64,000 bases of DNA from an uncultured Bacteroidota bacterium (GTDB taxonomy: Bacteria; Bacteroidota; Bacteroidia; B-17B0; Aurantibacillaceae): assembly GCA_937873155.1 (NCBI GenBank), contig CALMVZ010000024.1, positions 124,001-188,000 on the forward strand, read 5' to 3'. The notes under the pieces were generated by a model, which searched no databases, had not been told where the DNA came from, and was given only the letters and a program-made list of their open reading frames with translations. Position 1 is the stretch's first letter. The number at the start of each line of letters is the position of its first letter. Position numbers and translations under genes: made by a program. Below are positions 1 through 8,253 of the stretch, piece after piece.

Positions 1-347
1 AAATCATCACGGTCAACAGAAGTGATCACGCAATGTTTAACACCCATTAATTTTACGGAGTTGGCAACGCGTTTTGGTTCGTCCCAATCTGCCGGTTTTG
101 GTTTACCTGTAGCTACTGCGCAAAATCCGCAGGAGCGTGTACAGATATTTCCTAAGATCATGAAAGTTGCTGTACCTGCACCCCAGCATTCACCCATGTT
201 CGGACAATTACCGCTTTCACAAATGGTGTGTAATTTATGTTTGCTAACTATTCCGCGGACTTTAAGGAATTCTTCACCGATCGGTAATTTAACTCTTAAC
301 CAATCTGGTTTTTTAATGCGGGGTTCTTGTAAATTTTCAGTTTCCAT
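1..347 (-). CDS. lipA: Lipoyl synthase LipA, N-terminal part (cut by window start)
   Basis: Radical SAM enzyme that inserts two sulfurs into protein-bound octanoyl groups to make lipoyl cofactor. Only the first 115 codons are in the window; the gene runs off the left edge. The translation shows the LipA-specific auxiliary cluster motif [13 protein letters not shown] (Cys43, Cys48, Cys54), followed by the radical SAM motif CTRSCGFC (Cys69, Cys73, Cys76). The start is the ATG complementary to 345-347, which gives METENLQEP and then the conserved [10 protein letters not shown] segment. A TTCGACAAGCTCAG-like scrap lies just upstream. Family assignment is secure; the C-terminal part cannot be assessed. 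Confidence 0.96.
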   Translation of the reverse strand, partial: METENLQEPRIKKPDWLRVKLPIGEEFLKVRGIVSKHKLHTICESGNCPNMGECWGAGTATFMILGNICTRSCGFCAVATGKPKPADWDEPKRVANSVKLMGVKHCVITSVDRDD

Positions 348-385
348 TCTGAGCTAGTTTATGCTGAGCTTGTCGACGTAAAGGG

Positions 386-1138
386 TTAAAACCATTTCTT
401 ACCAAACACAAAACCAACATAGAAAGTAACTACGAGATTTTCGTCCGGATTCCTGGCCATGATTGGAAGCGCTTTAGGAAAGTAATCAGCAGATACCCCT
501 GTTTCAATTGCGCGCACCCAATGCGATAAAGGCGCATACTCAAAACTCATATTTACTTTTCCGTGTATACCCGGATAAATTTTTATTTCATCGAGTCCAT
601 TTATGAACGGGCCCTTTCCTACAACGCTATCCTGTGTGAAACTCTCTTCATCATATTTTACAGATTCAGGCGCTCTTCTAGGTCCGTTACCCCTGTAAAC
701 TAAAACATAATAAGGTTTTGCTAAAGCGATTGTTCCGCCAATAACATAAGAACAACGGATCTCGATTGCTTTTCTGTCTGATCTTTTATAAAGCACATTC
801 TGTAAACCGGTACCTACACGTAGCATGGCAACGTTATTCATTTTACCATAAACGAAACGTTTGGCATTTTCTTCAGTGCTCTTTACTTTAATTTCTTTCG
901 GGTGCTTTAAGTTAAGGCCTTCAAACTCGAGTAATGATTTTGTTTTAGCAGAAAGGTGTTTTCCTCTCCTGTACCCAACACCAAAACCACGGGTATGTGC
1001 AAAAACTTTAAAAGTAGCTTCGTGGCGGAACAATACGTTCACTTCCTGGCCTTTTTCAATAGCTTCAAGGGTGCTTTGTGAAAAGGCACTTGCCGATAAG
1101 ATAAGAGCTAAAAATGATAAAAAGCGTTTAAAAACCAT
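386..1138 (-). CDS. Exported protein of unknown function, possible outer-membrane barrel
   Basis: I do not recognise a named family. The 250-aa product begins with a clear Sec signal peptide (MVFKRFLSFLALILSASAFS, cleavage probably after SAFS). The rest has alternating hydrophobic and polar stretches without transmembrane helices and ends in Trp-Phe, as many outer-membrane beta-barrels do. A TAATTTTG box sits six bases ahead of the ATG, so the transcript would have almost no leader. It is transcribed divergently from the OsmC gene across a 66-bp gap. The exported location is well supported; the barrel idea is inference. Confidence 0.75.
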   Translation of the reverse strand: MVFKRFLSFLALILSASAFSQSTLEAIEKGQEVNVLFRHEATFKVFAHTRGFGVGYRRGKHLSAKTKSLLEFEGLNLKHPKEIKVKSTEENAKRFVYGKMNNVAMLRVGTGLQNVLYKRSDRKAIEIRCSYVIGGTIALAKPYYVLVYRGNGPRRAPESVKYDEESFTQDSVVGKGPFINGLDEIKIYPGIHGKVNMSFEYAPLSHWVRAIETGVSADYFPKALPIMARNPDENLVVTFYVGFVFGKKWF

Positions 1139-1143
1139 TGTAA

Positions 1144-1151
1144 CAAAATTA
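1144..1151 (-). promoter_or_regulatory. Bacteroidota-type -7 box (TAATTTTG) for the 386-1138 gene
   Basis: On the minus strand the sequence reads TAATTTTG, matching the TAnnTTTG -7 consensus of the phylum's main sigma factor. It lies six bases before the ATG, implying a near-leaderless message. No convincing -33 TTG was identified. Confidence 0.45.
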
Positions 1152-1172
1152 CATAATTCAGGGTTGAAAACC

Positions 1173-1180
1173 TACTTTTG
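1173..1180 (+). promoter_or_regulatory. Bacteroidota-type -7 box (TACTTTTG) for the OsmC gene
   Basis: TACTTTTG matches TAnnTTTG and lies 24 bases before the ATG at 1205. It forms a divergent promoter pair with the minus-strand box at 1144-1151. Confidence 0.5.
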
Positions 1181-1204
1181 TTTGATATACATAAATCATA
1201 AAAA

Positions 1205-1612
1205 ATGGTAACAAGTACTGTAAAATATCCCGGTGAATTAAGAACTGAAGCAGTTCATGTAAAGAGCGGAAATACAATAATCACAGATGCCCCGTCAGAT
1301 AATCATGGCAAAGGTGAGGCTTTCTCGCCAACCGACCTTGTGGCCACGGCCCTGGCCTGTTGTATGATATCTGTAATGGGAATTGTTTCAATGAAAGAAG
1401 GTATTACTACAACCGATGGGGCCACGGCGGAGGTGACTAAAGTAATGTATGCTGATCCCCGAAGGATAGGCGAGATCCATGTTAAATTAATAATGCCCAA
1501 AAAGAACTTTACGGATAAAGAGAAAAAAATGTATGAACACGCAGCTCATACTTGTCCGGTTGCAAAGAGCCTGCACCCCGATCTTAAACAAGTGATAACT
1601 TTCGAGTGGTAA
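1205..1612 (+). CDS. OsmC/Ohr-family peroxiredoxin-like protein
   Basis: Probable thiol peroxidase of the OsmC superfamily, which reduces organic or inorganic hydroperoxides in the cytoplasm. The 135-aa length is normal. The family block GKGEAFSPTDLVATALACC holds the first reactive cysteine (Cys52 or Cys53), and HTCPVAKSL holds the second (Cys117). It stands alone with its own -7 box upstream and a strong terminator just downstream. Distinguishing OsmC from Ohr or the YhfA-like branch needs a tree; the superfamily is secure. Confidence 0.9.
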   Translation: MVTSTVKYPGELRTEAVHVKSGNTIITDAPSDNHGKGEAFSPTDLVATALACCMISVMGIVSMKEGITTTDGATAEVTKVMYADPRRIGEIHVKLIMPKKNFTDKEKKMYEHAAHTCPVAKSLHPDLKQVITFEW

Positions 1613-1633
1613 TTTGCTATAGGAATAAACACA

Positions 1634-1666
1634 AAAGCCCAGACGGTTTCGTCTGGGCTTTGTTTT
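1634..1666 (+). terminator. Intrinsic terminator after the OsmC gene
   Basis: An 11-bp perfect stem (AAAGCCCAGAC with GTCTGGGCTTT, loop GGTTTC) is followed by GTTTT, 21 bases after the stop codon. Confidence 0.85.
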
Positions 1667-1694
1667 AATATGTATAAGATAGGTTAAGCTGAGC

Positions 1695-1826
1695 TTAAGC
1701 TATTTTAATATGTTGATTTTGAGTATTTACTTTAGAATAAGCAGGGCACTTTTCGTGTGATTTGCAAGAAGAGAAAAGTACAGCTACAAAAGCGAATGCA
1801 GAGATGGTGATGATAACTTTTTTCAT
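1695..1826 (-). CDS. Small lipoprotein, 43 aa
   Basis: A short gene encoding an apparent lipoprotein: MKKVIITISAFAFVAVLFSSC has a signal peptide with a lipobox ending at Cys21, and the mature part is only about 23 residues with a second cysteine (KSHEKCPAYSK). A longer in-frame reading from 1892 exists, but the ATG at 1826 is preferred because it starts the signal peptide exactly and has a TATCTTTG -7 box 22 bases upstream. The function is unknown. Similar tiny lipoproteins are common in Bacteroidota genomes. Confidence 0.65.
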   Translation of the reverse strand: MKKVIITISAFAFVAVLFSSCKSHEKCPAYSKVNTQNQHIKIA

Positions 1827-1847
1827 GAGAGTTGAATGTTTATGTAA

Positions 1848-1855
1848 CAAAGATA
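1848..1855 (-). promoter_or_regulatory. -7 box (TATCTTTG) for the small lipoprotein gene
   Basis: The minus strand reads TATCTTTG (TAnnTTTG), 22 bases before the ATG at 1826. This supports the shorter start and the reality of the gene. Confidence 0.5.
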
Positions 1856-1921
1856 TGATATTCTCAAAAAGAACAAAAAAAATATTGTTCACAATGTTAA
1901 AAACCTAGGTAAATTAGCCTA

Positions 1922-2593
1922 ATGAATAGCCCGAAAATAGAAGCAGGTTGGTTACAGGCGCTAAATGAAGAGTTTAGCAAGCCTTACTTCAACAACCTTA
2001 AGAGCTTTTTAGTTGAAGAAAAGAAGCAATATACCGTGTATCCACCTGGCAGCCGAATCTTCGCAGCCTTCGATTTTACCCCTTTCGATAAGGTGAAAGT
2101 GGTGATATTAGGACAAGACCCTTATCATGGAGAAGGGCAAGCTAACGGGCTTTGCTTCTCAGTTGCAGATGGGATCAGGCAGCCTCCTTCGCTCGTGAAT
2201 ATCTTTAAAGAATTAAGGGAAGATGAAGGGTGTGTTCCTCCAAAAAGCGGCAATCTTGAGCCTTGGGCGCACCAGGGCGTGTTCCTATTAAATGCAACTT
2301 TAACAGTACGTGCCAATGCTGCCGGCAGTCACCAAAATAAAGGTTGGGAATTATTTACTGATGCTGTTATTAAAACCTTAAGTGATAAAAAAGAGAACCT
2401 TGTTTTTTTGTTATGGGGAAATTACGCCCGGGCTAAAACAGTTCTGATTGACGCGAATAAACATTTGGTCTTAACAGCAGCGCATCCATCACCTTTAGCA
2501 AGAGGCGCATTTTTTGGAAGCAAACATTTCAGTAAGACCAATGAATTCTTAAAAAGTAAAGGGATAAAAGAGATCAATTGGTGTTTAGCTTGA
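1922..2593 (+). CDS. ung: Uracil-DNA glycosylase, family 1
   Basis: Excises uracil from DNA as the first step of base-excision repair. The 223-aa protein has the family 1 water-activating loop GQDPYHGEGQ with catalytic Asp66. The uracil pocket segment LVNIFKEL and the second motif HPSPLAR with catalytic His188 are also present. It ends directly against the stop codon of the convergent T9SS-cargo gene, leaving no spacer. The start ATG follows an AT-rich region and matches the usual N-terminus length. Confidence 0.97.
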   Translation: MNSPKIEAGWLQALNEEFSKPYFNNLKSFLVEEKKQYTVYPPGSRIFAAFDFTPFDKVKVVILGQDPYHGEGQANGLCFSVADGIRQPPSLVNIFKELREDEGCVPPKSGNLEPWAHQGVFLLNATLTVRANAAGSHQNKGWELFTDAVIKTLSDKKENLVFLLWGNYARAKTVLIDANKHLVLTAAHPSPLARGAFFGSKHFSKTNEFLKSKGIKEINWCLA

Positions 2594-3529
2594 TCATTGT
2601 TTTGAGATTTTTTTTGTGGCGATCAATTTATTATTTCTGAAGATCTCAAGAAAATAGATCCCGTTCTGCAGTTCTGAAATGTTAATTGTTTCACCGGATC
2701 TTAAGGTGGTTGTTTTTATCCCCTCACCTAAAACATTTTTTATTTTGATCTCATCGATATGGTTTTCGCGAGTACCGGATAAAAAGATATCTTTTGATGA
2801 CGGATTCGGATATATAACAATTGTGAGATCATTGTTTTTTTCTGCTACATCTGTGACAAAGTAATTACAAGCGAAGGTCACTCTCTTGTATCCGCTTATC
2901 TGGGTATCATCGTAACATCTTAAAGGACCGCCTTTATCTGAATCAGTTTGGGTTGGACAAACATCTTGCGGATCATAAAAATAATATTGAACGCATCCAA
3001 GGCGCTCAAAAATTGTATCTGTAAAAAAATAAGGAGTGGGAATATTGAAGGCGTATCGGCCAACACTAACCTTTAACCACTTTAGATATTGAGATTGTAT
3101 AAAAACATGTCCTGTGTCCGTAACGGTAACCTTTGATATCGCACAATTAGTAAGTGATTTTGGAGTCAAATGCCAGGAATCTCCAATGTTAGCCCCGTAA
3201 TTAAATAAAGTATCAAAGTTGGCTGTCGTTCCTGTTACATCTTGGATATAAACCACATTTCCGTTCACATGAGTATAAATGTAGGGTCCATAAGCAGCAA
3301 AAGGAATAGAAAAATTATGCCCTTGAGAATAGTAACTTATTTTGTTACAATTCATGCTGGATATTAAAGTATCCTTAAGGTAATTTAATCTTGTGAATGC
3401 TGAAGAGGATGGTGCTGTATTATGTGTGAAATGCCAGGTTGCACCCGGGTGACACCAGATCTGTGCATTGGAATCAAAAAATGATAGAATAAGACTTAAT
3501 GAAATAAGTATGTTCCTAACCTGAAGCAT
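2594..3529 (-). CDS. Secreted protein with T9SS type A C-terminal sorting domain
   Basis: A 311-aa exported protein carrying a signal peptide (ILISLSLILSFFDSNA) and a C-terminal domain of about 75 residues typical of T9SS cargo. The tail shows the YPNPSS opening, the central NVLGEGI strand, the NISELQNGIYFLEI block and the final lysine-rich end (ATKKISKQ). The domain is the signal for transport by the GldKLMN/PorP system and for cell-surface attachment. The middle region (about residues 25-230) has six or more cysteines and matches no family I can name. It is convergent with ung. Confidence 0.85.
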   Translation of the reverse strand: MLQVRNILISLSLILSFFDSNAQIWCHPGATWHFTHNTAPSSSAFTRLNYLKDTLISSMNCNKISYYSQGHNFSIPFAAYGPYIYTHVNGNVVYIQDVTGTTANFDTLFNYGANIGDSWHLTPKSLTNCAISKVTVTDTGHVFIQSQYLKWLKVSVGRYAFNIPTPYFFTDTIFERLGCVQYYFYDPQDVCPTQTDSDKGGPLRCYDDTQISGYKRVTFACNYFVTDVAEKNNDLTIVIYPNPSSKDIFLSGTRENHIDEIKIKNVLGEGIKTTTLRSGETINISELQNGIYFLEIFRNNKLIATKKISKQ

Positions 3530-3613
3530 ATACTAAATTAAGAATAAAAAAGGATAGAAAACAATTTATTGAGCAGTTATATGTTTTGAATTAATAAGTG
3601 GTAGTTTTTTTGA

Positions 3614-4192
3614 TCACTCACCCTTTTTCTTCTTCAAAAATTCATCCGTAAAATGTTTCTGTGTTTTTGACTCGCTGAATTTTCCGGCATTATATTCTTT
3701 CGATTTGTTTCTTGGAATGGATAAACTCTCCCAATCAGAACTTTTAATGATCTTGGCCACGTAAACTATTTGTCCCACATGGTAAGGATAATGTGCCAAC
3801 TGACGATTTATCGCTTCCATTACGGTGTGACCTTCATTACGGATATAAATTATTTTTCCCAGGTCATCTGCTCTTAATTCATTTAAGGTTTTGAATAAAC
3901 GGTCCCAACCTTTATCCCATAAAGCGATGACTTCTGCCCGTGTTTTCAGGTCATTCTCAAATTCACCATCACGGTTGCGCCATTCTTTTTCGCCATCTGT
4001 AGTAAGGAAATCTGTCCAGCGCGAGATCATATTCCCGCTTAAATGTTTTACAATGGTGGCGATGCTATTACTGTCTTCATTTAGTTGCCAGAATAATTTC
4101 TCATCCTCAACTTGTGCCATTGCTTTTTCACCGAGACTCTTGTAATACAAGAACTGGCGATTCATGCTTTTGAGATAATTTTCGTTTATCAT
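3614..4192 (-). CDS. DinB-like four-helix protein (DUF1572 type)
   Basis: Member of the DinB/YfiT-like metalloenzyme fold, DUF1572 branch, at 192 aa. Conserved features are the early helix with LNEDSNSIATIVKHLSGNM and the C-terminal helix HYPYHVGQIVYVAKI, whose histidines would form the divalent metal site with the His of KHLSGN. Such proteins often handle small-thiol chemistry, but the substrate of this one cannot be told from sequence. It lies upstream of a repeat (4221-4270) that separates it from the M28 peptidase gene. Confidence 0.8.
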   Translation of the reverse strand: MINENYLKSMNRQFLYYKSLGEKAMAQVEDEKLFWQLNEDSNSIATIVKHLSGNMISRWTDFLTTDGEKEWRNRDGEFENDLKTRAEVIALWDKGWDRLFKTLNELRADDLGKIIYIRNEGHTVMEAINRQLAHYPYHVGQIVYVAKIIKSSDWESLSIPRNKSKEYNAGKFSESKTQKHFTDEFLKKKKGE

Positions 4193-4220
4193 GTAAAAAT
4201 TCGTTTAGAAATTCAAATTA

Positions 4221-4270
4221 ACCTCTCCTTAAGGAGAGGTTGTTTCCGCCTGCGGAAACAAGTGAGGTCA
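4221..4270. repeat. CTCTCC-type MITE-like repeat, single unit
   Basis: The core palindrome CCTCTCCTTAAGGAGAGG is followed by a second hairpin (GTTTCCGCC/TGCGGAAAC) and the end motif GTGAGGTCA. Same family as the copies at 5761, 43758, 60081, 61408 and 62027. Confidence 0.8.
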
Positions 4271-4332
4271 AACCCGGCAGCTCCAATTAGATCCCATCAT
4301 TGACTTCATTCGTTTCGGTAAATCGAAAACTG

Positions 4333-4351
4333 CTTCTCCTCAAAGGAGAAG
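4333..4351. repeat. Partial CTCTCC-type palindrome
   Basis: CTTCTCCTCAAAGGAGAAG is a diverged core palindrome of the same repeat family, between 4270 and the end of the M28 peptidase gene. Confidence 0.55.
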
Positions 4352-4375
4352 GTTGATCTGTGCTTCTTTGGAGAT

Positions 4376-5743
4376 CTATCTGTATTTATCTATTAGATAG
4401 ATCAAACTTCCTATTGCAGCCGCACTTAATTCTAATTCCCGCTCATTCACTTTATCAAAAGTATCATCGGCTGTGTGATGAATATCAAAATAACGTTGTC
4501 CGTCAGGTTCGAATCCGATACAAGGCACGCCCATTTTTTCGAGCGGACTGATATCAGCGCCACCGCCACCGGGATGGATCCTTGAAATTAAATAAGGCTC
4601 AAATAATGGTTTCCATGACGAAACTAATTTATACATCCCTCCAACCGTGTCTACTCCAAAACCTCTTGGTGTAAATCCTCCGGCATCTGTTTCAATAGCG
4701 GCAATATGTTTCCATTTCTTTTTTTCTGTTTCCTTTCCATAAGCTTTTCCGCCGCCTAAACCATTCTCTTCATTCATGAAAGCGATCGCACGGATGCTGT
4801 GTCTTGGTTTAACACCGATCTTTTTGAACATCCCTAAAACATCGATACACTGAACAACGCCTGCGCCGTCATCATGCGCCCCTTCACCATTATCCCAGCT
4901 ATCCAAATGTCCGCCCGTAATAATGTATTCATCCGGTTTTTCTTTTCCTCTTAATTCACCGATAACGTTATAGGAAAGTGTATCCTTGAATGTTTTACAA
5001 CTTGCTTTTAACTGAACCAATAATTTCGGATCTTCTTTTAATGCATTTGAAAGGTCATTCGCAGCTTTATAACTTAAAGCAAAAGCAGGAATTTTCACAT
5101 CAGCGCTGTCATAAGTCATTGCGCCGGTATGCGGAGAGTCATTATTCAAGGAACTCATACTCCTTACTAAAGTTGCAACAGCGCCATATTTACTGGCTTT
5201 AACAGCACCAACATAACGGTAAGGAACGGTTTCACCGTATGATTTTCCGGTAGAAATGTTTTTCTTATTAAAGGATACGTTATAAAAAACGATCTTTCCT
5301 TTTAATAGATTTTTTTCACCCATCGATTTTAATTCTTCCCAATTCTTCACTTCAACAACACCTGCATTCAATCCGGCAACCGGAGTCGCCGTCGATCCGC
5401 CCAATGCGCAAACATTTAAATTCAAGCGTTTGCCCGGAGAAGTGGCCACGCAAATTTCTTTAGCACCGCGCTCCCAATGCGTCACCATACAAGGCTCTAA
5501 ATAAACGGTATCAGCGCCCGCATCGATCATGGCTTGTTTAGCCCATTCAACAGATTTTGCAGCCTGAGGAGACCCGCTTAAACGTCCGCCAATAGTTTTA
5601 CATAATACTTCAAGGTTCTTATAACATTTCCCTTCTGTTAAATAATAATCGTAGATCTTTCTTAGTGTTACTGAGTCCTGGTACTGCGCGTTTGCTGAGA
5701 AAGCGATCGTTGCAAGGATAATTATTCTTATTGTTTTCATCAT
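4376..5743 (-). CDS. M28-family zinc metallopeptidase, exported
   Basis: Probable periplasmic or secreted aminopeptidase/carboxypeptidase of family M28 (455 aa from the chosen start). After a signal peptide ending SANAQ comes a protease-associated insert and the di-zinc catalytic domain. Metal ligands and base are visible in order: GGHLDSWD (His279), HDDGAG (Asp291), MNEENG (Glu325 base, Glu326), ETDAGG (Asp353) and the final IHHTADD (His422/423). An in-frame TTG at 5755 would add four residues, but the tandem ATGs at 5743 and 5740 start the signal peptide. CTCTCC-type repeats flank it on both sides. Confidence 0.92.
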   Translation of the reverse strand: MMKTIRIIILATIAFSANAQYQDSVTLRKIYDYYLTEGKCYKNLEVLCKTIGGRLSGSPQAAKSVEWAKQAMIDAGADTVYLEPCMVTHWERGAKEICVATSPGKRLNLNVCALGGSTATPVAGLNAGVVEVKNWEELKSMGEKNLLKGKIVFYNVSFNKKNISTGKSYGETVPYRYVGAVKASKYGAVATLVRSMSSLNNDSPHTGAMTYDSADVKIPAFALSYKAANDLSNALKEDPKLLVQLKASCKTFKDTLSYNVIGELRGKEKPDEYIITGGHLDSWDNGEGAHDDGAGVVQCIDVLGMFKKIGVKPRHSIRAIAFMNEENGLGGGKAYGKETEKKKWKHIAAIETDAGGFTPRGFGVDTVGGMYKLVSSWKPLFEPYLISRIHPGGGGADISPLEKMGVPCIGFEPDGQRYFDIHHTADDTFDKVNERELELSAAAIGSLIYLIDKYR

Positions 5744-5760
5744 TTTGCGTTTCAATTTAA

Positions 5761-5806
5761 CCCCTCTTGTCTGCTTTAGCAGACAACCTCTCCTTAAGGA
5801 GAGTAA
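5761..5806. repeat. CTCTCC-type repeat, reverse orientation
   Basis: Reads CCCCTCTTG, then a hairpin (TCTGCTTTAGCAGA), then CCTCTCCTTAAGGAGAG. This is the mirror image of the unit at 4221-4270, with a different second hairpin. Confidence 0.75.
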
Positions 5807-5817
5807 TAAGCCGTTAT

Positions 5818-6108
5818 TTATTTAAATACTATGTCTGTTATTAATTTACTCCCGCAAAAGCGGTTGATGTTGGTTATTATTTGTTGTTTGTTAAAGGATA
5901 ATTCCTGCTTTAAAGCTGCAGATTTCAGAGTTAAGAACAAAACGGTATCGTTAAAAGAAATGTCCAAAGTATTATTGGCCACATGTTCACCAACAATATC
6001 CTTCCAGCTATTTTTTACGGTAAAGCGACTGATCTTTACATCCAGTTTTTCCTGTTTCAGGAACTGGTTAATAGCATCACCCACTTTTATGAGATTACTT
6101 TTTTTCAT
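5818..6108 (-). CDS. DUF721 (DciA-like) protein
   Basis: A 96-aa DUF721 protein. The domain is related to DciA, the ancestral loader of the replicative helicase DnaB. The central block SRFTVKNSWKDIVGEHVANNT and the LTLKSAALKQEL segment are typical. The gene starts two bases after the recF stop codon, and the recF-DUF721 pairing points to a replication or recombination role. The protein is short but of usual length for Bacteroidota DUF721 members. Whether it truly loads helicase is inference from the family. Confidence 0.85.
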   Translation of the reverse strand: MKKSNLIKVGDAINQFLKQEKLDVKISRFTVKNSWKDIVGEHVANNTLDISFNDTVLFLTLKSAALKQELSFNKQQIITNINRFCGSKLITDIVFK

Positions 6109-6110
6109 TC

Positions 6111-7217
6111 TTATTTTAGTGTTTCAACAACACCGTTATCTACTAAAAATATTTTTTTGTCAATGTTATTAAAAGCAAAAAGGTCTCTTATTCTGTCGGC
6201 ATGCGTATCCGTAATAAATACCTGCCCGAAATTATCATCACTCACCAGTTCAATTAATTTACGGAAACGCGCTTCATCTAATTTATCATAAACATCATCC
6301 AATAACAATAGGGGTTTAGTATGTTTTTTAGTTTTTATGAACTCAAACTGGGCCAGCTTCAAAGCTAATAAGTACGATTTTTGTTGTCCCTGCGAAGCAA
6401 ATTTCTTTAAACTAAAGCCATTCAAGGTAAATTCAAGATCGTCTTTATGCGGACCAACAGTTGTATAATGCAGGACTCTATCGCGTTCCATAGAGGTAAG
6501 AATAGCTGTTTTATAATCGCGTTCACCGATAGAGGATTCGTAATGAAGTGAAACTTCTTCTTTACTGTCGCTGATATGCGAATAATGTTTATTGAAAAGC
6601 GGAATGAATTCTTTTAAGAATTGTGTCCGGATCTCTAATATACTCTTACCGTGAATAATAAGTTGTTCATCCCAAATTTCCAGTGTCACTGAATCGAAAG
6701 CTTTCGATTCCCAGAATTGTTTTAATAAAGCATTCCGTTGTTTCAGGACAGCATTATACGCTATCAGTTTTTCTAAATACACTTTATCGTATTGGGAAAT
6801 GATGCCGTCGATAAATTTTCTTCTCATTTCACTGCTGCCATTTATTAATTCGGCATCACCCGGTGATATCATCACTAAAGGATACATCCCGATATGTTCC
6901 GATAAGCGGTCGTATTCTTTTTTATCGTGTTTAAATACTTTCTTTTGGTTCCGTTTTTGTCCGCAATACACTTCAGTTGTTTCGCCATTCCGGTTATAAG
7001 TCCCCTGGATCACAAAAAAACCTTCCCCGTGTTTGATGTTCTGGCTGTCTACTGCGTTAAAAAAGCTTTTACAGAAGGAGAGGTAGTGGATGGCATCTAA
7101 AATATTGGTCTTTCCCATGCCGTTATTCCCGACAAGGCAATTCATTTTTTCGCTGAAATCGAGGGTCACATCAGCGTAATTTTTGAAGTTTATAAGGGAA
7201 AGATGCTTTAAAACCAT
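6111..7217 (-). CDS. recF: DNA replication and repair protein RecF
   Basis: SMC-like ATPase that helps load RecA at gapped DNA. The 368-aa product starts MVLKHLSLINFKNY, has the Walker A motif GNNGMGKTN (about residues 30-38), and near the C-terminus has the signature SQGQQKSYLLALKLAQ and Walker B LLLLDDVYDKLDEAR. It forms an operon with the DUF721 gene and is divergent from the TPR membrane protein. All family landmarks are present. Confidence 0.97.
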   Translation of the reverse strand: MVLKHLSLINFKNYADVTLDFSEKMNCLVGNNGMGKTNILDAIHYLSFCKSFFNAVDSQNIKHGEGFFVIQGTYNRNGETTEVYCGQKRNQKKVFKHDKKEYDRLSEHIGMYPLVMISPGDAELINGSSEMRRKFIDGIISQYDKVYLEKLIAYNAVLKQRNALLKQFWESKAFDSVTLEIWDEQLIIHGKSILEIRTQFLKEFIPLFNKHYSHISDSKEEVSLHYESSIGERDYKTAILTSMERDRVLHYTTVGPHKDDLEFTLNGFSLKKFASQGQQKSYLLALKLAQFEFIKTKKHTKPLLLLDDVYDKLDEARFRKLIELVSDDNFGQVFITDTHADRIRDLFAFNNIDKKIFLVDNGVVETLK

Positions 7218-7379
7218 GGAAAACTTGTGCTGCGTTCCTTTGCCAAATGTTAATACAGAACCTAAATTTCAGGATTCCGGTTTTTTAAGCCTATTAACGC
7301 AGTATCTTGGGTAAATTTAAGCCCTTTTTTTAGTTAAAACCCCTTTTAAAATAAATTTCGGGGTTTAAATTAAAAAATC

Positions 7380-7387
7380 TATTTTTG
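7380..7387 (+). promoter_or_regulatory. -7 box (TATTTTTG) for the TPR membrane protein gene
   Basis: TATTTTTG fits TAnnTTTG and lies 22 bases ahead of the ATG at 7410. Confidence 0.5.
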
Positions 7388-7409
7388 CACCTTAAAATTA
7401 GTCGATAAA

Positions 7410-8195
7410 ATGGCCGAACTTAAAGAAGAAAACCCGGTTGAAAACGTAGATAACAACACTAACGAAAACGTTGAGGTTGAAGAGGAATCGAACGAAGAAG
7501 AAAGTTCGAAGCCCAAGGTTGTAGATCCAACCCTTGAAGGGCTTCAGTTCTTTTATGAGTCGAACAAAAAAATGATCAATTATGTAGGCGGAAGTATCCT
7601 CCTTGTAGTTGGTTTGTTCGTTTACTATAAATTCTTTTACATGCCTGAAAAAGAAAAGGCAGCGGCTAATGAAATTTTCTGGGCGCAAAACTTTTTTGAA
7701 AAAGACAGTTTCAATGTCGCTTTAAAAGGCGGTTATATGGTACGTACATCTGAAGGTGATAAAGCTATGATGGGCTTTGAGGCAATAGCAGATGAGTATA
7801 GCATGACCTCGGTAGGAGCTTTAGCAAATTACTGTGCTGGTGTTTGTTGTTTGCGTACCGGTCAATATGAGAGAGCGATTGAGTTCTTGCAAAAGTATGA
7901 CGGTAACGATATGATGGTATCGGCAATAGCTATCGGCTGTATTGGTGATGCGAACATGGAATTGAACAGAACTGATGAAGCTTTGAAATATTATTTAAAA
8001 GCTGCAGAAAAGAATTCGAACGACTTCACAACTCCCGTTTATTTGAAGAAAGCAGCGTTCACTTATGAATTAAAGAACAATTATGCTGAAGCTTTGAATA
8101 TTTACGAGCGCATTAAAAAAGAACACAGCCGCAGCAATGAAGCGCGTGAGATTGAAAAATACATTGCTAAAGTAAAAGCTTTAGGCAATCTATAA
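7410..8195 (+). CDS. Membrane-anchored TPR protein (YfgM-like layout)
   Basis: A 261-aa protein with a very acidic N-terminal 35 residues and one transmembrane segment (about 57-76, INYVGGSILLVVGLFVYYKF). A periplasmic C-terminal region holds tetratricopeptide-like repeats (AIADEYSMTSVGALANYCAG, QYERAIEFLQKY, TDEALKYYLKAA, YAEALNIYERI). The layout resembles YfgM-type translocon-associated proteins, though that role is not proven here. It lies between divergent recF and ribH. A terminator follows, ending only six bases before ribH. Confidence 0.82.
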   Translation: MAELKEENPVENVDNNTNENVEVEEESNEEESSKPKVVDPTLEGLQFFYESNKKMINYVGGSILLVVGLFVYYKFFYMPEKEKAAANEIFWAQNFFEKDSFNVALKGGYMVRTSEGDKAMMGFEAIADEYSMTSVGALANYCAGVCCLRTGQYERAIEFLQKYDGNDMMVSAIAIGCIGDANMELNRTDEALKYYLKAAEKNSNDFTTPVYLKKAAFTYELKNNYAEALNIYERIKKEHSRSNEAREIEKYIAKVKALGNL

Positions 8196-8216
8196 ATAAG
8201 AAATTGAATTTATAAC

Positions 8217-8247
8217 GGCCTGCCCCAATGAGGCAGGCCTTTTTTTT
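8217..8247 (+). terminator. Intrinsic terminator between the TPR gene and ribH
   Basis: An 8-bp GC-rich stem (GGCCTGCC with GGCAGGCC) is followed by an eight-T run. The T run ends six bases before the ribH ATG, so transcripts reading from the TPR gene should mostly stop here. Confidence 0.85.
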
Positions 8248-8253
8248 AGAACC

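Noticed and set aside
22-357. Plus-strand reading frame at the left edge
   Set aside because: It is the antisense of lipA, whose iron-sulfur motifs are unmistakable on the minus strand.
5744-5755. TTG start for the M28 peptidase
   Set aside because: It adds only four residues (MKRK) ahead of tandem ATGs that begin the signal peptide directly.
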